A DNA stretch of 64,000 nucleotides from Treponema sp. (GTDB lineage: Bacteria > Spirochaetota > Spirochaetia > Treponematales > Treponemataceae): the NCBI GenBank assembly GCA_017935745.1, contig JAGBGX010000020.1, forward strand, positions 38,890 to 102,889, given 5' to 3'. Positions 35,701-45,588 of this stretch are shown in pieces; positions within the stretch are counted from its first letter, which is position 1; each line of letters opens with the position of its first letter. The translations under genes were made by a program, and so were the position numbers. The notes beneath the pieces were generated by a model. That model was not told the origin of the DNA. It was given only the letters and a program-made list of their open reading frames with translations, and ran no database searches.

Positions 35701-37274
35701 ACCACGACATCTATTCTATAGAAGATTTGGCGCAGCTTATTTACGACTTGAAAAACGCAAACCGCACGGCGCGCATCTCCGTAAAGCTCGTGAGCGAAGC
35801 GGGCGTGGGAACAATCGCTGCCGGAGTTGCAAAGGCCGGCGCGCAGGTGATTCTTGTTTCCGGTCATGACGGCGGAACAGGCGCGGCGCCAATCAGCTCA
35901 ATCCACCACGCAGGGCTTCCGTGGGAGCTCGGGCTTGCGGAAACGCATCAGACGCTGATTCAGAACGGACTAAGGAGCCGCGTCATCATTGAGACGGACG
36001 GAAAGCTGATGAGCGGACGCGATGTCGCCATTGCGTGTCTGCTCGGCGCGGAGGAATTCGGCTTTGCGACGGCTCCGCTCATTACGATGGGCTGCGCCAT
36101 GATGCGCGTCTGCAACCTTGACACCTGTCCGTTCGGTGTTGCGACGCAGAATGCCGAGCTTCGCAAGCGGTTCGCCGGAAAGCCGGAATACGTTGAGAAT
36201 TTTATGAAATTCATCGCTCAGGAACTGCGCGAATATATGGCAAAGCTCGGCTTCAGGACGCTCGGCGAGATGTGCGGTCATTCTGAGCTTCTGAAGCTCA
36301 AGGAAACGTGTGCGTTCCCGCGCGCAAATCTTGTTGACATGAGCAGAATCATCGGATGGAAAACGCCTGAAAATGCAAAAACGCATTTTAATCCGGCGGA
36401 CGTGTACGACTTCCATCTGGAAAAAACTGTTGACGAAAGCGAGCTTTTGAAAGCGTTTGAGAAAGCGAAGAAGGCAAAAAAAGGCGCGTTCACCGTTTCG
36501 GTTTCTTCCACGGATAGAACCGTCGGAACGATACTCGGCTCGGAGATTCAGAAGAATTTCGGCGGAACGCTCGGGGACGATTCGTTTGTGGTGAACTGCA
36601 CTGGCGGCGGCGGGCAGAGCTTCGGCGCGTTTATTCCGAAGGGACTGACGCTCCGGCTTGAGGGAGATGCGAACGACTATCTTGGAAAAGGACTGAGCGG
36701 CGGAAAAATCGTCGTGCGTCCCCCGAAGAACGCCCGCTACAAGGCCGAGGAAAATGTCATCATCGGAAATGTCGCCTTGTACGGCGCGACAAGCGGCGAA
36801 GCCTATATCAGCGGACTTGCCGGAGAGCGGTTCTGCGTTCGTAATTCCGGGGCGGTTGCCGTTGCGGAAGGCTGCGGCGACCACGGACTTGAGTATATGA
36901 CCGGCGGAACTGCTGTCATTCTCGGCCCCACAGGACGGAATCTTGCGGCAGGAATGAGCGGCGGAACTGCATACGTCCTCGATATGAACCATGATCTGTA
37001 TCTGCGGCTGAACAGGCAGCTTGTTTCTATGAGCGAAGTTTCTGACAGCCATGACAAGGATGTGCTGAAGGAGCTGATTCAGCGTCATACGAAGGAAACA
37101 GGCTCCGTCCTCGGGCAGCGCATTTTAGACAGCTTTGACAGCTATGCCGCGCACTTCAAGAAAATCGTGCCGAACGATTACCAGCGGATGATGAGTGAAA
37201 TTGCAAAAGGAGAGGAGCGGGGCTTAAGCCACGATGAAGCTGTCCTTGATGCGTTCAGGAAGATAACAGCATGA
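32751..37274 (+). CDS. gltB: Glutamate synthase, large subunit
   Basis: 1507 aa, full length. Transfers the glutamine amide to 2-oxoglutarate, making glutamate. ATG 32751 follows AAGGAG. The mature N-terminus would be Cys18 in FEHDACGIGAV after a 17-residue propeptide (class II glutaminase). Later come the central and FMN/synthase domains (GEGGERPERLG; PGEGGHLPGKKV; VSGHDGGTGAAP), the 3Fe-4S cluster motif CNLDTCPFG, and the C-terminal GXGXG beta-helix. Codon use is more G+C-rich than in most neighbours, perhaps reflecting high expression. gltD follows after 30 nt. Confidence 0.97.
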   Translation: MDKGNKTLYDPSFEHDACGIGAVVNIDGTASRKIVENALSIVEKLEHRAGKDAAGETGDGVGILVQISHQFFKKAASEIGITLGDARDYGVGMFFFPEDKYIRLRAMKMLEVLSQKEGMKFLGWRTVPVNPDVLGKRARDCMPCIMQCFIERPAHVEKGLSFDRKLYVLRRQFEHSHLNTYVASLSSRTIVYKGMFLVKQLRTFYTDLQSPDYVSSLALVHSRFSTNTQPSWQRAHPNRFIAHNGEINTIRGNADRMLAREETLHSPVFSAEEVHEILPAIDASGSDSAMLDNTLEFLVMNGMPLPLAVMICIPEPWKNDSAMPKAKRDFYHYWATMMEPWDGPAAILFSDGDVVGATLDRNGLRPSRYYITKDNMLILASEVGVLDIPEETVVQKSRLQPGRILLVDTVQKRLISDEEVKSRYASLYPYGEWLSLNLMQLKDVKIPNKKIPVYTQEERDIMYRAFGWNYEDVNEMILPMAQNGTEPTGSMGIDTPLAVMSSQHPPLFNYFKQLFAQVTNPPIDSLREKIVTDTTVYLGTDGNMLEPESTSCTVLEINNPILTGVDMMKLKSLDRPGLKSAVVSLLYYKNTPLKDALDSLFVAIDHEYHSGCNILILSDRGVDENHVAIPSLLAVSAAEQHLIRTKKRTAISIVLESGEVRNVHQAAMILGYGARAVNPYLAHECIAELIDQKLLDKDYHTAIDDYNKGIIGGIVKIAAKMGISTVQSYQSAQIFEAVGISKEVIDQYFTNTVSRVGGIGLAEIDEDVNFHHGKAFDPLGLAVDTHLDSVGNHKMRRGPTCEDHLYSPETIIALQESTRNGDYSRFKEYTALVDDNAHPHTLRAMLRFDFDGAEEIPLDEVESVGEIVKRFKTGAMSYGSISQEAHECMARAMNRLHGKSNSGEGGERPERLGTDRNSAIKQVASGRFGVTEEYLLSAQEIQIKMAQGAKPGEGGHLPGKKVYPWIAQTRYATPGVSLISPPPHHDIYSIEDLAQLIYDLKNANRTARISVKLVSEAGVGTIAAGVAKAGAQVILVSGHDGGTGAAPISSIHHAGLPWELGLAETHQTLIQNGLRSRVIIETDGKLMSGRDVAIACLLGAEEFGFATAPLITMGCAMMRVCNLDTCPFGVATQNAELRKRFAGKPEYVENFMKFIAQELREYMAKLGFRTLGEMCGHSELLKLKETCAFPRANLVDMSRIIGWKTPENAKTHFNPADVYDFHLEKTVDESELLKAFEKAKKAKKGAFTVSVSSTDRTVGTILGSEIQKNFGGTLGDDSFVVNCTGGGGQSFGAFIPKGLTLRLEGDANDYLGKGLSGGKIVVRPPKNARYKAEENVIIGNVALYGATSGEAYISGLAGERFCVRNSGAVAVAEGCGDHGLEYMTGGTAVILGPTGRNLAAGMSGGTAYVLDMNHDLYLRLNRQLVSMSEVSDSHDKDVLKELIQRHTKETGSVLGQRILDSFDSYAAHFKKIVPNDYQRMMSEIAKGEERGLSHDEAVLDAFRKITA

Positions 37275-37304
37275 CGATGTACAATTATTATACGGGGTAT
37301 TAGT

Positions 37305-38789
37305 ATGGGAAAAAATGATGGATTTATGATATACAGCCGCGCAGAGGATGAATGGCTTGAGCCGTGCGACAGGATAAAAAACTTCAAGGAATTCCATGTT
37401 CACCTTGATGATTCCCGGCGCAAGGAACAGGCTGCCCGCTGCATGAACTGCGGAGTTCCGATGTGCCAGAGCGCAATAAAACTTGCCGGAATGGTGACCG
37501 GCTGTCCGCTGCATAACCTTATTCCTGAGTGGAACGACGCCTTGTACAAGGGGCAGTATGACATGGCTGCATGGCGGCTTTTAAAGACTTCAAGCTTCCC
37601 GGAATTTACGGGCCGGGTCTGCCCTGCGCTCTGTGAAAAGGCCTGCCTGTGCGGAAGCAGAAGCGGCGGAGCGGAAGCAGTTTCCATTCATGACAACGAG
37701 CTTTACATCATTGAAAGAGCCTTTGCGTCAGGCTATATGAAGCCCCGTCCTCCAAAATTCAGAAGCGGAAAAAAGATTGCTGTTGTTGGAAGCGGACCTG
37801 CGGGACTTGCTGCTGCCGATCTTTTGAACCGGCGCGGGCATAGTGTTACGGTGTATGAGCGCGATGACAGGCCCGGCGGACTTCTGGTGTACGGAATCCC
37901 GAATATGAAGCTTGATAAAAAAATTGTTGAGCGGCGCATTGAGCTTATGAAGGCGGAAGGCGTTGTCTTTGTTACGGGAGCTGATGTCGGACGGACTGTT
38001 GACGCTTCCCGGCTGCTGGAAGAATTTGACGCGGTTGCGCTGTGCTGCGGCGCAAAACAGGCGCGGCGGCTCAATGTTGCAAACGAGGATGCGCGCGGAA
38101 TCATTCCTGCTGTAGACTTTTTAAAGAGCGTGACAAAGAGCCTTCTTGACTCAAGCCTGAAGGACAGGCAGTTTTTTGATCCCAGGGGAAAGAACGTCAT
38201 TATTGTCGGCGGCGGAGACACAGGCAATGACTGCACAGGAACATGCGTCCGCCTTGGAGCCGCGCACGTCACTGCCCTTGAGATGATGCCCCGTCCTCCT
38301 GAAGAGCGGCAGGCTGATAATCCGTGGCCGCAGTGGCCGAAAGTTTTAAAGACTGACTACGGACAGCAGGAAGTCATTGCGGAAGAAGGAACGGATCCCC
38401 GTGTGTTTCAGACAACGATAAAGGAAATTTTCACAAAGGATGGAGCTGTCTGCGGCGTAAAGACTGTTCAAGTTGAATTCAAAACTGATAACGGACAGCG
38501 CAGGCTCTGCGAAATCGAAGGAAGCGAAAAGAATCTTCCGGCGGATTTGATACTGGTTGCTGCTGGTTTTACCGGATGCGAAGAATATGCGGCAAAGGCT
38601 TTCGGTGTGAACCTGACAGCCCGGAATACTGTTGCAACAGCTTCGGCTGACAGCTATAATGCGGCTGAAAAAGTGTTTGCGGCAGGAGACATGCACCGCG
38701 GGCAGTCGCTCGTTGTCTGGGCGATTGCAGAAGGAAGGGAATGCGCCCGTCAGATTGATGAATATCTGATGGGGTATTCAAATCTGTAG
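37305..38789 (+). CDS. gltD: Glutamate synthase, small subunit
   Basis: 494 aa. Supplies electrons from NAD(P)H to GltB through FAD and two 4Fe-4S clusters. N-terminal cysteines: CMNCGVPMCQ, CPLHN and CPALCEKACLCG. FAD site VVGSGPAGLAAADLL; NAD(P)H site IIVGGGDTGNDCTGT. C-terminal FAD contact VFAAGDMHRGQSLVVWAI. In operon with gltB. Convergent with purA; a perfect 8-bp hairpin (38794-38826) lies between. Confidence 0.96.
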   Translation: MGKNDGFMIYSRAEDEWLEPCDRIKNFKEFHVHLDDSRRKEQAARCMNCGVPMCQSAIKLAGMVTGCPLHNLIPEWNDALYKGQYDMAAWRLLKTSSFPEFTGRVCPALCEKACLCGSRSGGAEAVSIHDNELYIIERAFASGYMKPRPPKFRSGKKIAVVGSGPAGLAAADLLNRRGHSVTVYERDDRPGGLLVYGIPNMKLDKKIVERRIELMKAEGVVFVTGADVGRTVDASRLLEEFDAVALCCGAKQARRLNVANEDARGIIPAVDFLKSVTKSLLDSSLKDRQFFDPRGKNVIIVGGGDTGNDCTGTCVRLGAAHVTALEMMPRPPEERQADNPWPQWPKVLKTDYGQQEVIAEEGTDPRVFQTTIKEIFTKDGAVCGVKTVQVEFKTDNGQRRLCEIEGSEKNLPADLILVAAGFTGCEEYAAKAFGVNLTARNTVATASADSYNAAEKVFAAGDMHRGQSLVVWAIAEGRECARQIDEYLMGYSNL

Positions 38790-38793
38790 GCTG

Positions 38794-38826
38794 GAAGCGG
38801 CTGCCCGCAAAAAGGACGGCCGCTTC
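38794..38826. terminator. Bidirectional hairpin between gltD and purA
   Basis: GAAGCGGC (38794-38801) pairs perfectly with GCCGCTTC (38819-38826). U-runs on either side are short, so termination is plausible but not certain. Confidence 0.55.
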
Positions 38827-38833
38827 TGTGCAG

Positions 38834-40279
<1,446 letters not shown>

Positions 40280-41788
40280 TTAGCTGCGGATTGATGTATT
40301 GCGGACGGTTACATCGTGCGCGCTTCCTTCACTGATTGTTGTGGAGGAAACAAGCGTGAGCCTTGCCTTCTGCTGAAGCTCGGGGATTGAAAGCGCGCCG
40401 CAGTTGCACATGGTGTGAATCACTTTGCTCATTGAAAGCGACACGTTGTCGTGAAGATGGCCCGCATACGGAACATACGAGTCAACTCCTTCTTCAAATG
40501 CCATTTCTTTTTTTCCGCCGACATCATACCGCTGCCAGTTGCGCGCCCGGTTGCTTCCTTCGCCCCAGTATTCCTTTACATAGTTTCCGTTGATGATGAG
40601 CTTGTTTGTAGGCGACTCATCGAACCGTGCAAAATAGCGGCCGAGCATCACAAAGTCCGCGCCCATTGCAAGCGCAAGCGTGATGTGATAGTCATGCACG
40701 ATTCCGCCGTCCGAGCAGATTGGAATGTAGATGCCTGTCTTTTCGTAGTATTCATCCCGCGCCTTTGCGACTTCAATTGTGGCAGTAGCCTGTCCGCGTC
40801 CGATTCCCTTCTGCTCGCGTGTGATGCAGATGGAGCCGCCGCCGATTCCGATTTTTACAAAGTCCGCGCCGTTTTCCGCAAGGAACAGAAATCCTTCACG
40901 GTCAACAACATTTCCCGCGCCGACTTTTACATCCGCTCCGAATTTTTCATGAATATCGTGAAGCGCGCGCGCCTGCCACTCAGAGTATCCTTCGCTTGAG
41001 TCAAGGCACAGAATGTCAGCTCCCGCCTTTAAAAGCGCCGGAACACGTTCCATGTGGTCGCGCGTATTGATTCCTGCGCCCACAATGTAGCGGTGGGCAG
41101 AGTCAAGCAGCTCGTGCGGGTGGGACTCATGGCTGTCAAAATCCTTTCTGAAAACCATTGAAACAAGATGGTTGCTGCCGTCAATTATAGGAAGCTGATT
41201 CACTTTGTGCGCCCAGATAAGGTCGTTAGCTTCGCTCAGGCTGATGCCGTCCTTGCCGGTGACAAGCTTTGAAAACGGCGTCATATATGTGCTGACTTTT
41301 GAATGCGCTGGAACATGGTCAATGCGGAAGTCGCGCCCGGTGATAATGCCTTCAAGCTTTCCATGGGCGCTTCCGTCCGCAGTTACGGCAATCGTGCTGT
41401 GTCCTGTCTGTCCGATAAGCGCAATGACTTCTTCAAGCGTCTGGTCAGGGCGGATGTTTGAGTCGGAAGTGACAAAGCCTGCCTTGTATGACTTTACGCG
41501 GGCAACCATGGCTGCCTGGCTTTCAATTGGCTGGGAGCCGAAGATAAAGCTGATTCCGCCTTCCTTTGCAAGTGCAATCGCCATCTTGTCATCAGAAACC
41601 GACTGCATGACTGCGCTGACCAGCGGTATGTTCATTGAAAGGGCTGGCTGTTCGTTGTTTTTTTTGTTGAACTTTACAACAGGCGTCCGCAGCGAAACAT
41701 TTTCAGGAATGCATTCGGCGGATGTGTATCCGGGAATCAGCAGATACTCACCGAACGTATGGGACGGTTCTTCATAAAAGTATGCCAT
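40280..41788 (-). CDS. guaB: IMP dehydrogenase
   Basis: 502 aa. Oxidises IMP to XMP with NAD+, the first step to GMP. N-terminal barrel start with [23 protein letters not shown], two CBS domains inserted after about residue 105 ([21 protein letters not shown]), then [24 protein letters not shown], the catalytic Cys in [13 protein letters not shown], and the flap end [24 protein letters not shown] precedes the ATG. Its own promoter and a leader hairpin lie upstream. Confidence 0.96.
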   Translation of the reverse strand: MAYFYEEPSHTFGEYLLIPGYTSAECIPENVSLRTPVVKFNKKNNEQPALSMNIPLVSAVMQSVSDDKMAIALAKEGGISFIFGSQPIESQAAMVARVKSYKAGFVTSDSNIRPDQTLEEVIALIGQTGHSTIAVTADGSAHGKLEGIITGRDFRIDHVPAHSKVSTYMTPFSKLVTGKDGISLSEANDLIWAHKVNQLPIIDGSNHLVSMVFRKDFDSHESHPHELLDSAHRYIVGAGINTRDHMERVPALLKAGADILCLDSSEGYSEWQARALHDIHEKFGADVKVGAGNVVDREGFLFLAENGADFVKIGIGGGSICITREQKGIGRGQATATIEVAKARDEYYEKTGIYIPICSDGGIVHDYHITLALAMGADFVMLGRYFARFDESPTNKLIINGNYVKEYWGEGSNRARNWQRYDVGGKKEMAFEEGVDSYVPYAGHLHDNVSLSMSKVIHTMCNCGALSIPELQQKARLTLVSSTTISEGSAHDVTVRNTSIRS

Positions 41789-41807
41789 TGTGCACCTCTT
41801 GCGATAT

Positions 41808-41836
41808 GAAATTTGCTATCCTGTAGCATAAATTTC
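41808..41836 (-). promoter_or_regulatory. Inverted repeat in the guaB leader
   Basis: GAAATTTGCTA (41808-41818) pairs with TAGC-AT-AAATTTC (41824-41836), with a two-base bulge. It begins 5 nt after the -10 box, so it could be an operator or an RNA hairpin. Confidence 0.5.
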
Positions 41837-41841
41837 ACCAT

Positions 41842-41870
41842 AGTATACAAAAAACGCCGTTGTCTGTCTA
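41842..41870 (-). promoter_or_regulatory. guaB promoter
   Basis: Minus strand TAGACA (41865-41870), 17-nt spacer, TATACT (41842-41847). Confidence 0.7.
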
Positions 41871-41920
41871 TCGACAGGCAGGAACTCTTTGTGCAAGAAT
41901 GCTGTTTTGCTTTTCCGTGT

Positions 41921-41954
41921 GAAAAATGACAGCCGCCGGAAAATCCGGCAGCTG
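41921..41954 (-). terminator. Rho-independent terminator after the CobW GTPase gene
   Basis: Minus strand CAGCTGCCGG / CCGGCGGCTG with a short A/T loop (41930-41954; ten pairs, one G-U), followed by ATTTTTC. Confidence 0.75.
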
Positions 41955-41990
41955 CTTGTAAAGCTTGCTTGGCGCACGGTCTGTGCAGGG

Positions 41991-43196
41991 TTATTTTTCA
42001 AGGCACTTGTCAAGCTCTGCGCTGATTTTTTCCTTGTCAAGGTTCTGGCCGATAATGCAGAGCTTTATCATTCTGTCGCCCACTTCTTCGTTCCATTCTT
42101 CCTTGATTTTCGGATTTTCAGCAAGAATTTTTTTCTGCTCTCCGGCGGAGCAGGCTGCCACCCACTGCCCTGAGTATCCTGCCTGGATCTGGCGGCCGGA
42201 TGTCTCAAACACCCATGCCATCTCCGGCTCGTCTGCAAACCACATCAGCCCTTTGCACCTGATTATATTGCGCGGCCACCTGCTTGCGTACTCGTCCAGA
42301 AGCTGGCGGTTAAACGGCTTTCTTCTATAGTAAATGAATGTTCCGATTCCATATTCGTCTTCGCTTTCGCCTTCGTGTCGGTGCTCATGGTGATGGTGCT
42401 CATGATGATTTTCATTTTCATGATGATGGGAATCTTCGTCATGATGCTCATCATGGTGTTCGCCATGTCCGTGCTCTTCATGCTCTTCTTCCGCTTCGTC
42501 TTCCTCAAGATGCTTGCACCAGCCTGCGCTTGCGTATACTGTGTCAAAGTCAAAGGAGCCTGTTCCGATTATGTCCTTTACGGCAACGTTGCCCTGGCTT
42601 GTTTCAATGATATGAACGCCCGGGTGAAGCGCTTCAATAACCGTGCGGACTTTCTTGAATTCATCTTCGGTAACGAGATCCTTTTTGTTGATGACAAGCG
42701 TTGAGCAGAATTCAATCTGCTGGACAAGCAGGCTTTCAATGTCCTCTTCGCCGATTGCATCTTTTTTCAGCAGCTTGTCGCCTCCCGCAAATTCATCAGC
42801 AAGCCGCGCCGCGTCAACAACGCCGACAACATTGTCAACTTTTCCGTTCTTGATGGTCTCAAGCTCCTGGACAATCGGCATCGGCTCGCAGACTCCGCTG
42901 GCTTCAATCATAATGTAGTCGAATTTTCCGCTTTTGATGAGGTTCTCGATATTCTGAGCGAGCTGTGTCTTGAGCGTGCAGCAGATGCAGCCGTTTGTCA
43001 GAGGAACGATGCTCGATGTGTCTGTAATCTTTGCTCCGTCTGCAATCAGCTTTTCATCAAAATTCACTTCACCGATGTCGTTTACAATGACTGCGACTTT
43101 GTATCCTTCCTGGTTTGAGAGGACTTTGTTCAGGAGCGTTGTTTTTCCGGCTCCAAGGTATCCGCACAGCAGTGTTATAGGTGTTGGCTTTTTCAT
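41991..43196 (-). CDS. CobW/COG0523 metal-chaperone GTPase
   Basis: 401 aa from ATG 43196 (GGAG 7-8 nt upstream; ATG 43202 is too close). Walker A GYLGAGKTTLLN, the family metal site TNGCICCTL (CxCC), switch IIEASG-like MIEASGVCEPMP, and base-recognition NKKD. A His/Glu/Asp-rich loop (about residues 235-285, with HHEHHHHEHRH) precedes the CobW C-terminal domain. Such proteins deliver metals, mainly Zn2+, to client enzymes. No Zur box or zinc importer was noticed next to it. Ends in a clear terminator. Confidence 0.9.
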   Translation of the reverse strand: MKKPTPITLLCGYLGAGKTTLLNKVLSNQEGYKVAVIVNDIGEVNFDEKLIADGAKITDTSSIVPLTNGCICCTLKTQLAQNIENLIKSGKFDYIMIEASGVCEPMPIVQELETIKNGKVDNVVGVVDAARLADEFAGGDKLLKKDAIGEEDIESLLVQQIEFCSTLVINKKDLVTEDEFKKVRTVIEALHPGVHIIETSQGNVAVKDIIGTGSFDFDTVYASAGWCKHLEEDEAEEEHEEHGHGEHHDEHHDEDSHHHENENHHEHHHHEHRHEGESEDEYGIGTFIYYRRKPFNRQLLDEYASRWPRNIIRCKGLMWFADEPEMAWVFETSGRQIQAGYSGQWVAACSAGEQKKILAENPKIKEEWNEEVGDRMIKLCIIGQNLDKEKISAELDKCLEK

Positions 43197-43348
43197 GCGC
43201 ATTCTCCGTTTTTTTTATAAGTGTACTGTCAGGATTCTCCAAAAGCCCGCTTTCAGCGTTTTTCGGGAATCCGATGAGTTTTTAAAGTTGTTTCTAAAGT
43301 AAAAAGATACTCTATTTTCACAAAAAAAACAAATGATGTCTGCCGGAC

Positions 43349-43380
43349 AAAAAAAAAGCCCCCGCAAAACGGAGGCTTTC
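43349..43380 (-). terminator. Rho-independent terminator of rpsU
   Basis: Minus strand AAAGCCTCCG, TTTT loop, GCGGGGGCTTT, then a run of T. The last stem bases lie just 9 nt beyond the rpsU stop. Confidence 0.9.
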
Positions 43381-43388
43381 TGTCAGCT

Positions 43389-43601
43389 TCAGTATGATGA
43401 CTTTGAGTCATGCGGCTTGTGGTTCTTTTTCAGAAGCTTGCGCGCCAATGACTTGTTCTTGCGGTTAAGGATTGTGGAAGGCTTTTCATAGTACTCGCGC
43501 TTTTTGTACTCGCGGATGATTCCTTCTTTTTCAACCATTCTCTTGAATCTCTTGATTGCCTTCTCGAGGTTTTCATTGTCATCAACATTGATTGTTGCCA
43601 T
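43389..43601 (-). CDS. rpsU: 30S ribosomal protein bS21
   Basis: 70 aa, the usual size. [42 protein letters not shown] is the bS21 core (two blocks), followed by a Lys/Arg-rich tail. It is a single-gene unit with its own consensus promoter (43646-43674) and strong terminator. No good Shine-Dalgarno lies close to ATG 43601 (AAGGA is 13 nt away), which fits reports that bS21 genes often have unusual initiation sites. Confidence 0.96.
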   Translation of the reverse strand: MATINVDDNENLEKAIKRFKRMVEKEGIIREYKKREYYEKPSTILNRKNKSLARKLLKKNHKPHDSKSSY

Positions 43602-43645
43602 GTCTGTTTCACCATCCTTACCGGCGAAATATCGCAGGAATTTCT

Positions 43646-43674
43646 ATTATGAACAATATTGAATCAAATGTCAA
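43646..43674 (-). promoter_or_regulatory. rpsU promoter
   Basis: Minus strand TTGACA (43669-43674), 17-nt spacer, CATAAT (43646-43651). Confidence 0.75.
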
Positions 43675-43774
43675 TACCTGGAGACATTTTATGTCTGGCA
43701 TCATTTTTAATCCGTGTTTTGCCGGGCATCATTTTTTGTGGATTTCAGCTGTTTCCCTTGTGCGGCAGATATGG

Positions 43775-43780
43775 TATCAT
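43775..43780 (+). promoter_or_regulatory. -10 box for a leaderless HD-protein transcript
   Basis: TATCAT ends 6 nt before ATG 43787; no Shine-Dalgarno. The -35 at 17 nt (TTTCCC) is poor. Confidence 0.45.
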
Positions 43781-43786
43781 GTCAGA

Positions 43787-44833
43787 ATGGCTGAAGAATT
43801 TGCGGCGGAATATCACAGGATTCTCTGTCTGGAATTCCCGGATTTTTTGCGTGAATACAGTGCGCTTCCGCTGATTCAAAGGCTGGGCGGCGCAGGCCTT
43901 TTGTGCGGAACTGACTGGACGCCTCTTTTTCACAATGCATTCTTTTATTCGCGGCTTGACCATTCTGTCGGCGCGGCTCTCATCACATGGAATTTTACGC
44001 GGAGCAAAATGCAGGCGGTTGCATCTCTGCTCCATGATGCTGCAACTCCGGCGTTCAGCCATGTTTCTGACTTTAAAAACGCAGATGCAGCATCTCAGGT
44101 CAGCACGGAGCGTCTCACGGCCAGAATGATTGGTGAAGACAGCGCTCTTCAGGCTCTGCTGGCGCGGGACGGAATTCCTTTGGCGGAAGTGAGCGACTAT
44201 CATATATATCCGGTCGCTGACAATGAGCTTCCGGGACTGAGCGCAGACCGGCTTGAGTACATGTATCCGAGCGGCGCGGCTCTTGCAGGAATCTGGAGCC
44301 TTGCAGAAATCAGGAAAAACTACAGCTGCATAACAGTGCTGAAAAATGAACGTGGCGAAGACGAGCTTGGCTTTTCTGATGAGGAGCAGTGCTTTCTGTA
44401 CACAAAAAAATTTCTGGAAGCAAGCATGATTCTTCAGCGAAATGAAGACAAAGTTGCAATGCAGCTTATGGCGGATATTCTCAGTGAAGCTGAAAAAATT
44501 TCACTTGCGGATGAGCGTGATTTTTATGCTGAAAGCGAATGCTCGCTGATAGAACGGTTTTCTGATTTTGCACAAAAGAATCCTGATGCGTATTTTTCAC
44601 GGCTGTTCAGGACATTCCGCGGCATGAAAAAAATTGTCCGCAGTGAAACAGAAATTCCGGGCATGTACTGCGTAAGCGTGGAAGTGAAGCGGCGCTATGT
44701 GGATCCGCTTGTGCGCTGCAAGGGAGCGGAACTGCCAAGGCGGATTTCAGCCCTGAATATGCAGGCACGCAGCCTGATAGAGCAGTTCCTTCATTACTCT
44801 GACTCAATGTTCGGATGCACGGAGTTTTTGTGA
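43787..44833 (+). CDS. HD-domain phosphohydrolase
   Basis: 348 aa from ATG 43787. HD signature: His in SRLDHSVGAALITWNF, the His-Asp pair in ASLLHDAATPAFSHVSD, and a later Asp in LSADRLEYMYPSG. This pattern is closest to dGTPase-like/YfbR-type HD proteins that act on nucleotides, but substrate is not clear. The ATG lies 6 nt after a TATCAT box. The stop overlaps the AraC-type gene's ATG by 1 nt (TGATG), so the two are coupled, which hints that the regulator and the hydrolase share a role. Confidence 0.82.
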   Translation: MAEEFAAEYHRILCLEFPDFLREYSALPLIQRLGGAGLLCGTDWTPLFHNAFFYSRLDHSVGAALITWNFTRSKMQAVASLLHDAATPAFSHVSDFKNADAASQVSTERLTARMIGEDSALQALLARDGIPLAEVSDYHIYPVADNELPGLSADRLEYMYPSGAALAGIWSLAEIRKNYSCITVLKNERGEDELGFSDEEQCFLYTKKFLEASMILQRNEDKVAMQLMADILSEAEKISLADERDFYAESECSLIERFSDFAQKNPDAYFSRLFRTFRGMKKIVRSETEIPGMYCVSVEVKRRYVDPLVRCKGAELPRRISALNMQARSLIEQFLHYSDSMFGCTEFL

Positions 44834-45525
44834 TGCGTTCATGGCTGCCCAGAAAAATCATTTTTATAGGAACACGCTCTCCTCTTTTAAAAATCCTTTC
44901 AAAGGAAAATGAAACGGAAGCCGTTTCTTCCGTCAGCTTTTTGGAAAATCTCACTGTCCGCTTTGCTCCCGATCTGATTGTCTTTGACAGCCTGAACGGA
45001 GCTGATATTCTGGAAGTCAGAAAAACAGAGCGGCTTGCGTTTGTTCCGGTGCTGATTGAAGCAGAGCATTTTAAAGAGCTGAACAATTTGAATTCTATCG
45101 CGCGATTTATGAATGTGCTTATCTGCAACCAGAGCATTTCCCCGGAGCCGCTTTTTGTTGAGCGCCTGAAAGGAATCATGAGCAGAAAGCAGAGCATTCT
45201 TCCTGCGCGCACCGGCTCCATTGTCAAGTATGTCATTCTGTACATGAATAAAAATTTTGCAAGAAGGATAACAAGAAGCGTCCTTGCTGATCAGGTCGGA
45301 ATAGATCCCGACTATCTGACACGGATTTTCCGCCGGGAAATGGGAGTCGGGCTTTTGACATATCTGAATCTGCTCAGGCTGGCGGAAGCCGGCAGGCTTT
45401 TGGTTTTTACCGGGATGAAGATTCAGGATGTTGCGCGGGAATGCGGATTTTCAGACTCTTCGTACTTTATCAACTCCTATAGAAAAAAATTCGGCGTTTC
45501 ACCGGGAGCTGTCAGAAAGATGTAA
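44833..45525 (+). CDS. AraC-family regulator with pseudo-receiver-like N-terminus
   Basis: 230 aa from ATG 44833 (CGGAG 8 nt upstream). The N-terminal 115 residues look like a degenerate receiver: PRKIIFIGTRSPLLKIL, PDLIVFDSLNG where the phospho-Asp would be, and FVPVLIEAEHF, but the acidic pair after strand 1 and the later Lys are missing. The C-terminal AraC double HTH is complete (LADQVGIDPDYLTRIFRREMG; VARECGFSDSSYFINSYRKKFGVSP). Probably a phosphorylation-independent regulator. Targets unknown. Confidence 0.85.
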   Translation: MRSWLPRKIIFIGTRSPLLKILSKENETEAVSSVSFLENLTVRFAPDLIVFDSLNGADILEVRKTERLAFVPVLIEAEHFKELNNLNSIARFMNVLICNQSISPEPLFVERLKGIMSRKQSILPARTGSIVKYVILYMNKNFARRITRSVLADQVGIDPDYLTRIFRREMGVGLLTYLNLLRLAEAGRLLVFTGMKIQDVARECGFSDSSYFINSYRKKFGVSPGAVRKM

Positions 45526-45553
45526 AATGAAAAAAGATGTCCGCCCGGAATAA

Positions 45554-45582
45554 TTGCAATTTTTTGCTCTTCTGTATATAGT
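45554..45582 (+). promoter_or_regulatory. Promoter giving a leaderless mRNA (SpoU methyltransferase)
   Basis: TTGCAA (45554-45559), 17-nt spacer, TATAGT (45577-45582), then 6 nt to ATG 45589. No Shine-Dalgarno. Confidence 0.7.
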
Positions 45583-45588
45583 TTTGTC

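Noticed and set aside
35970..37088. Long open frame on the minus strand inside gltB (372 codons)
   Set aside because: It lies fully antisense to the strongly conserved, G+C-rich gltB gene; its sequence shows no family and arises from codon bias.
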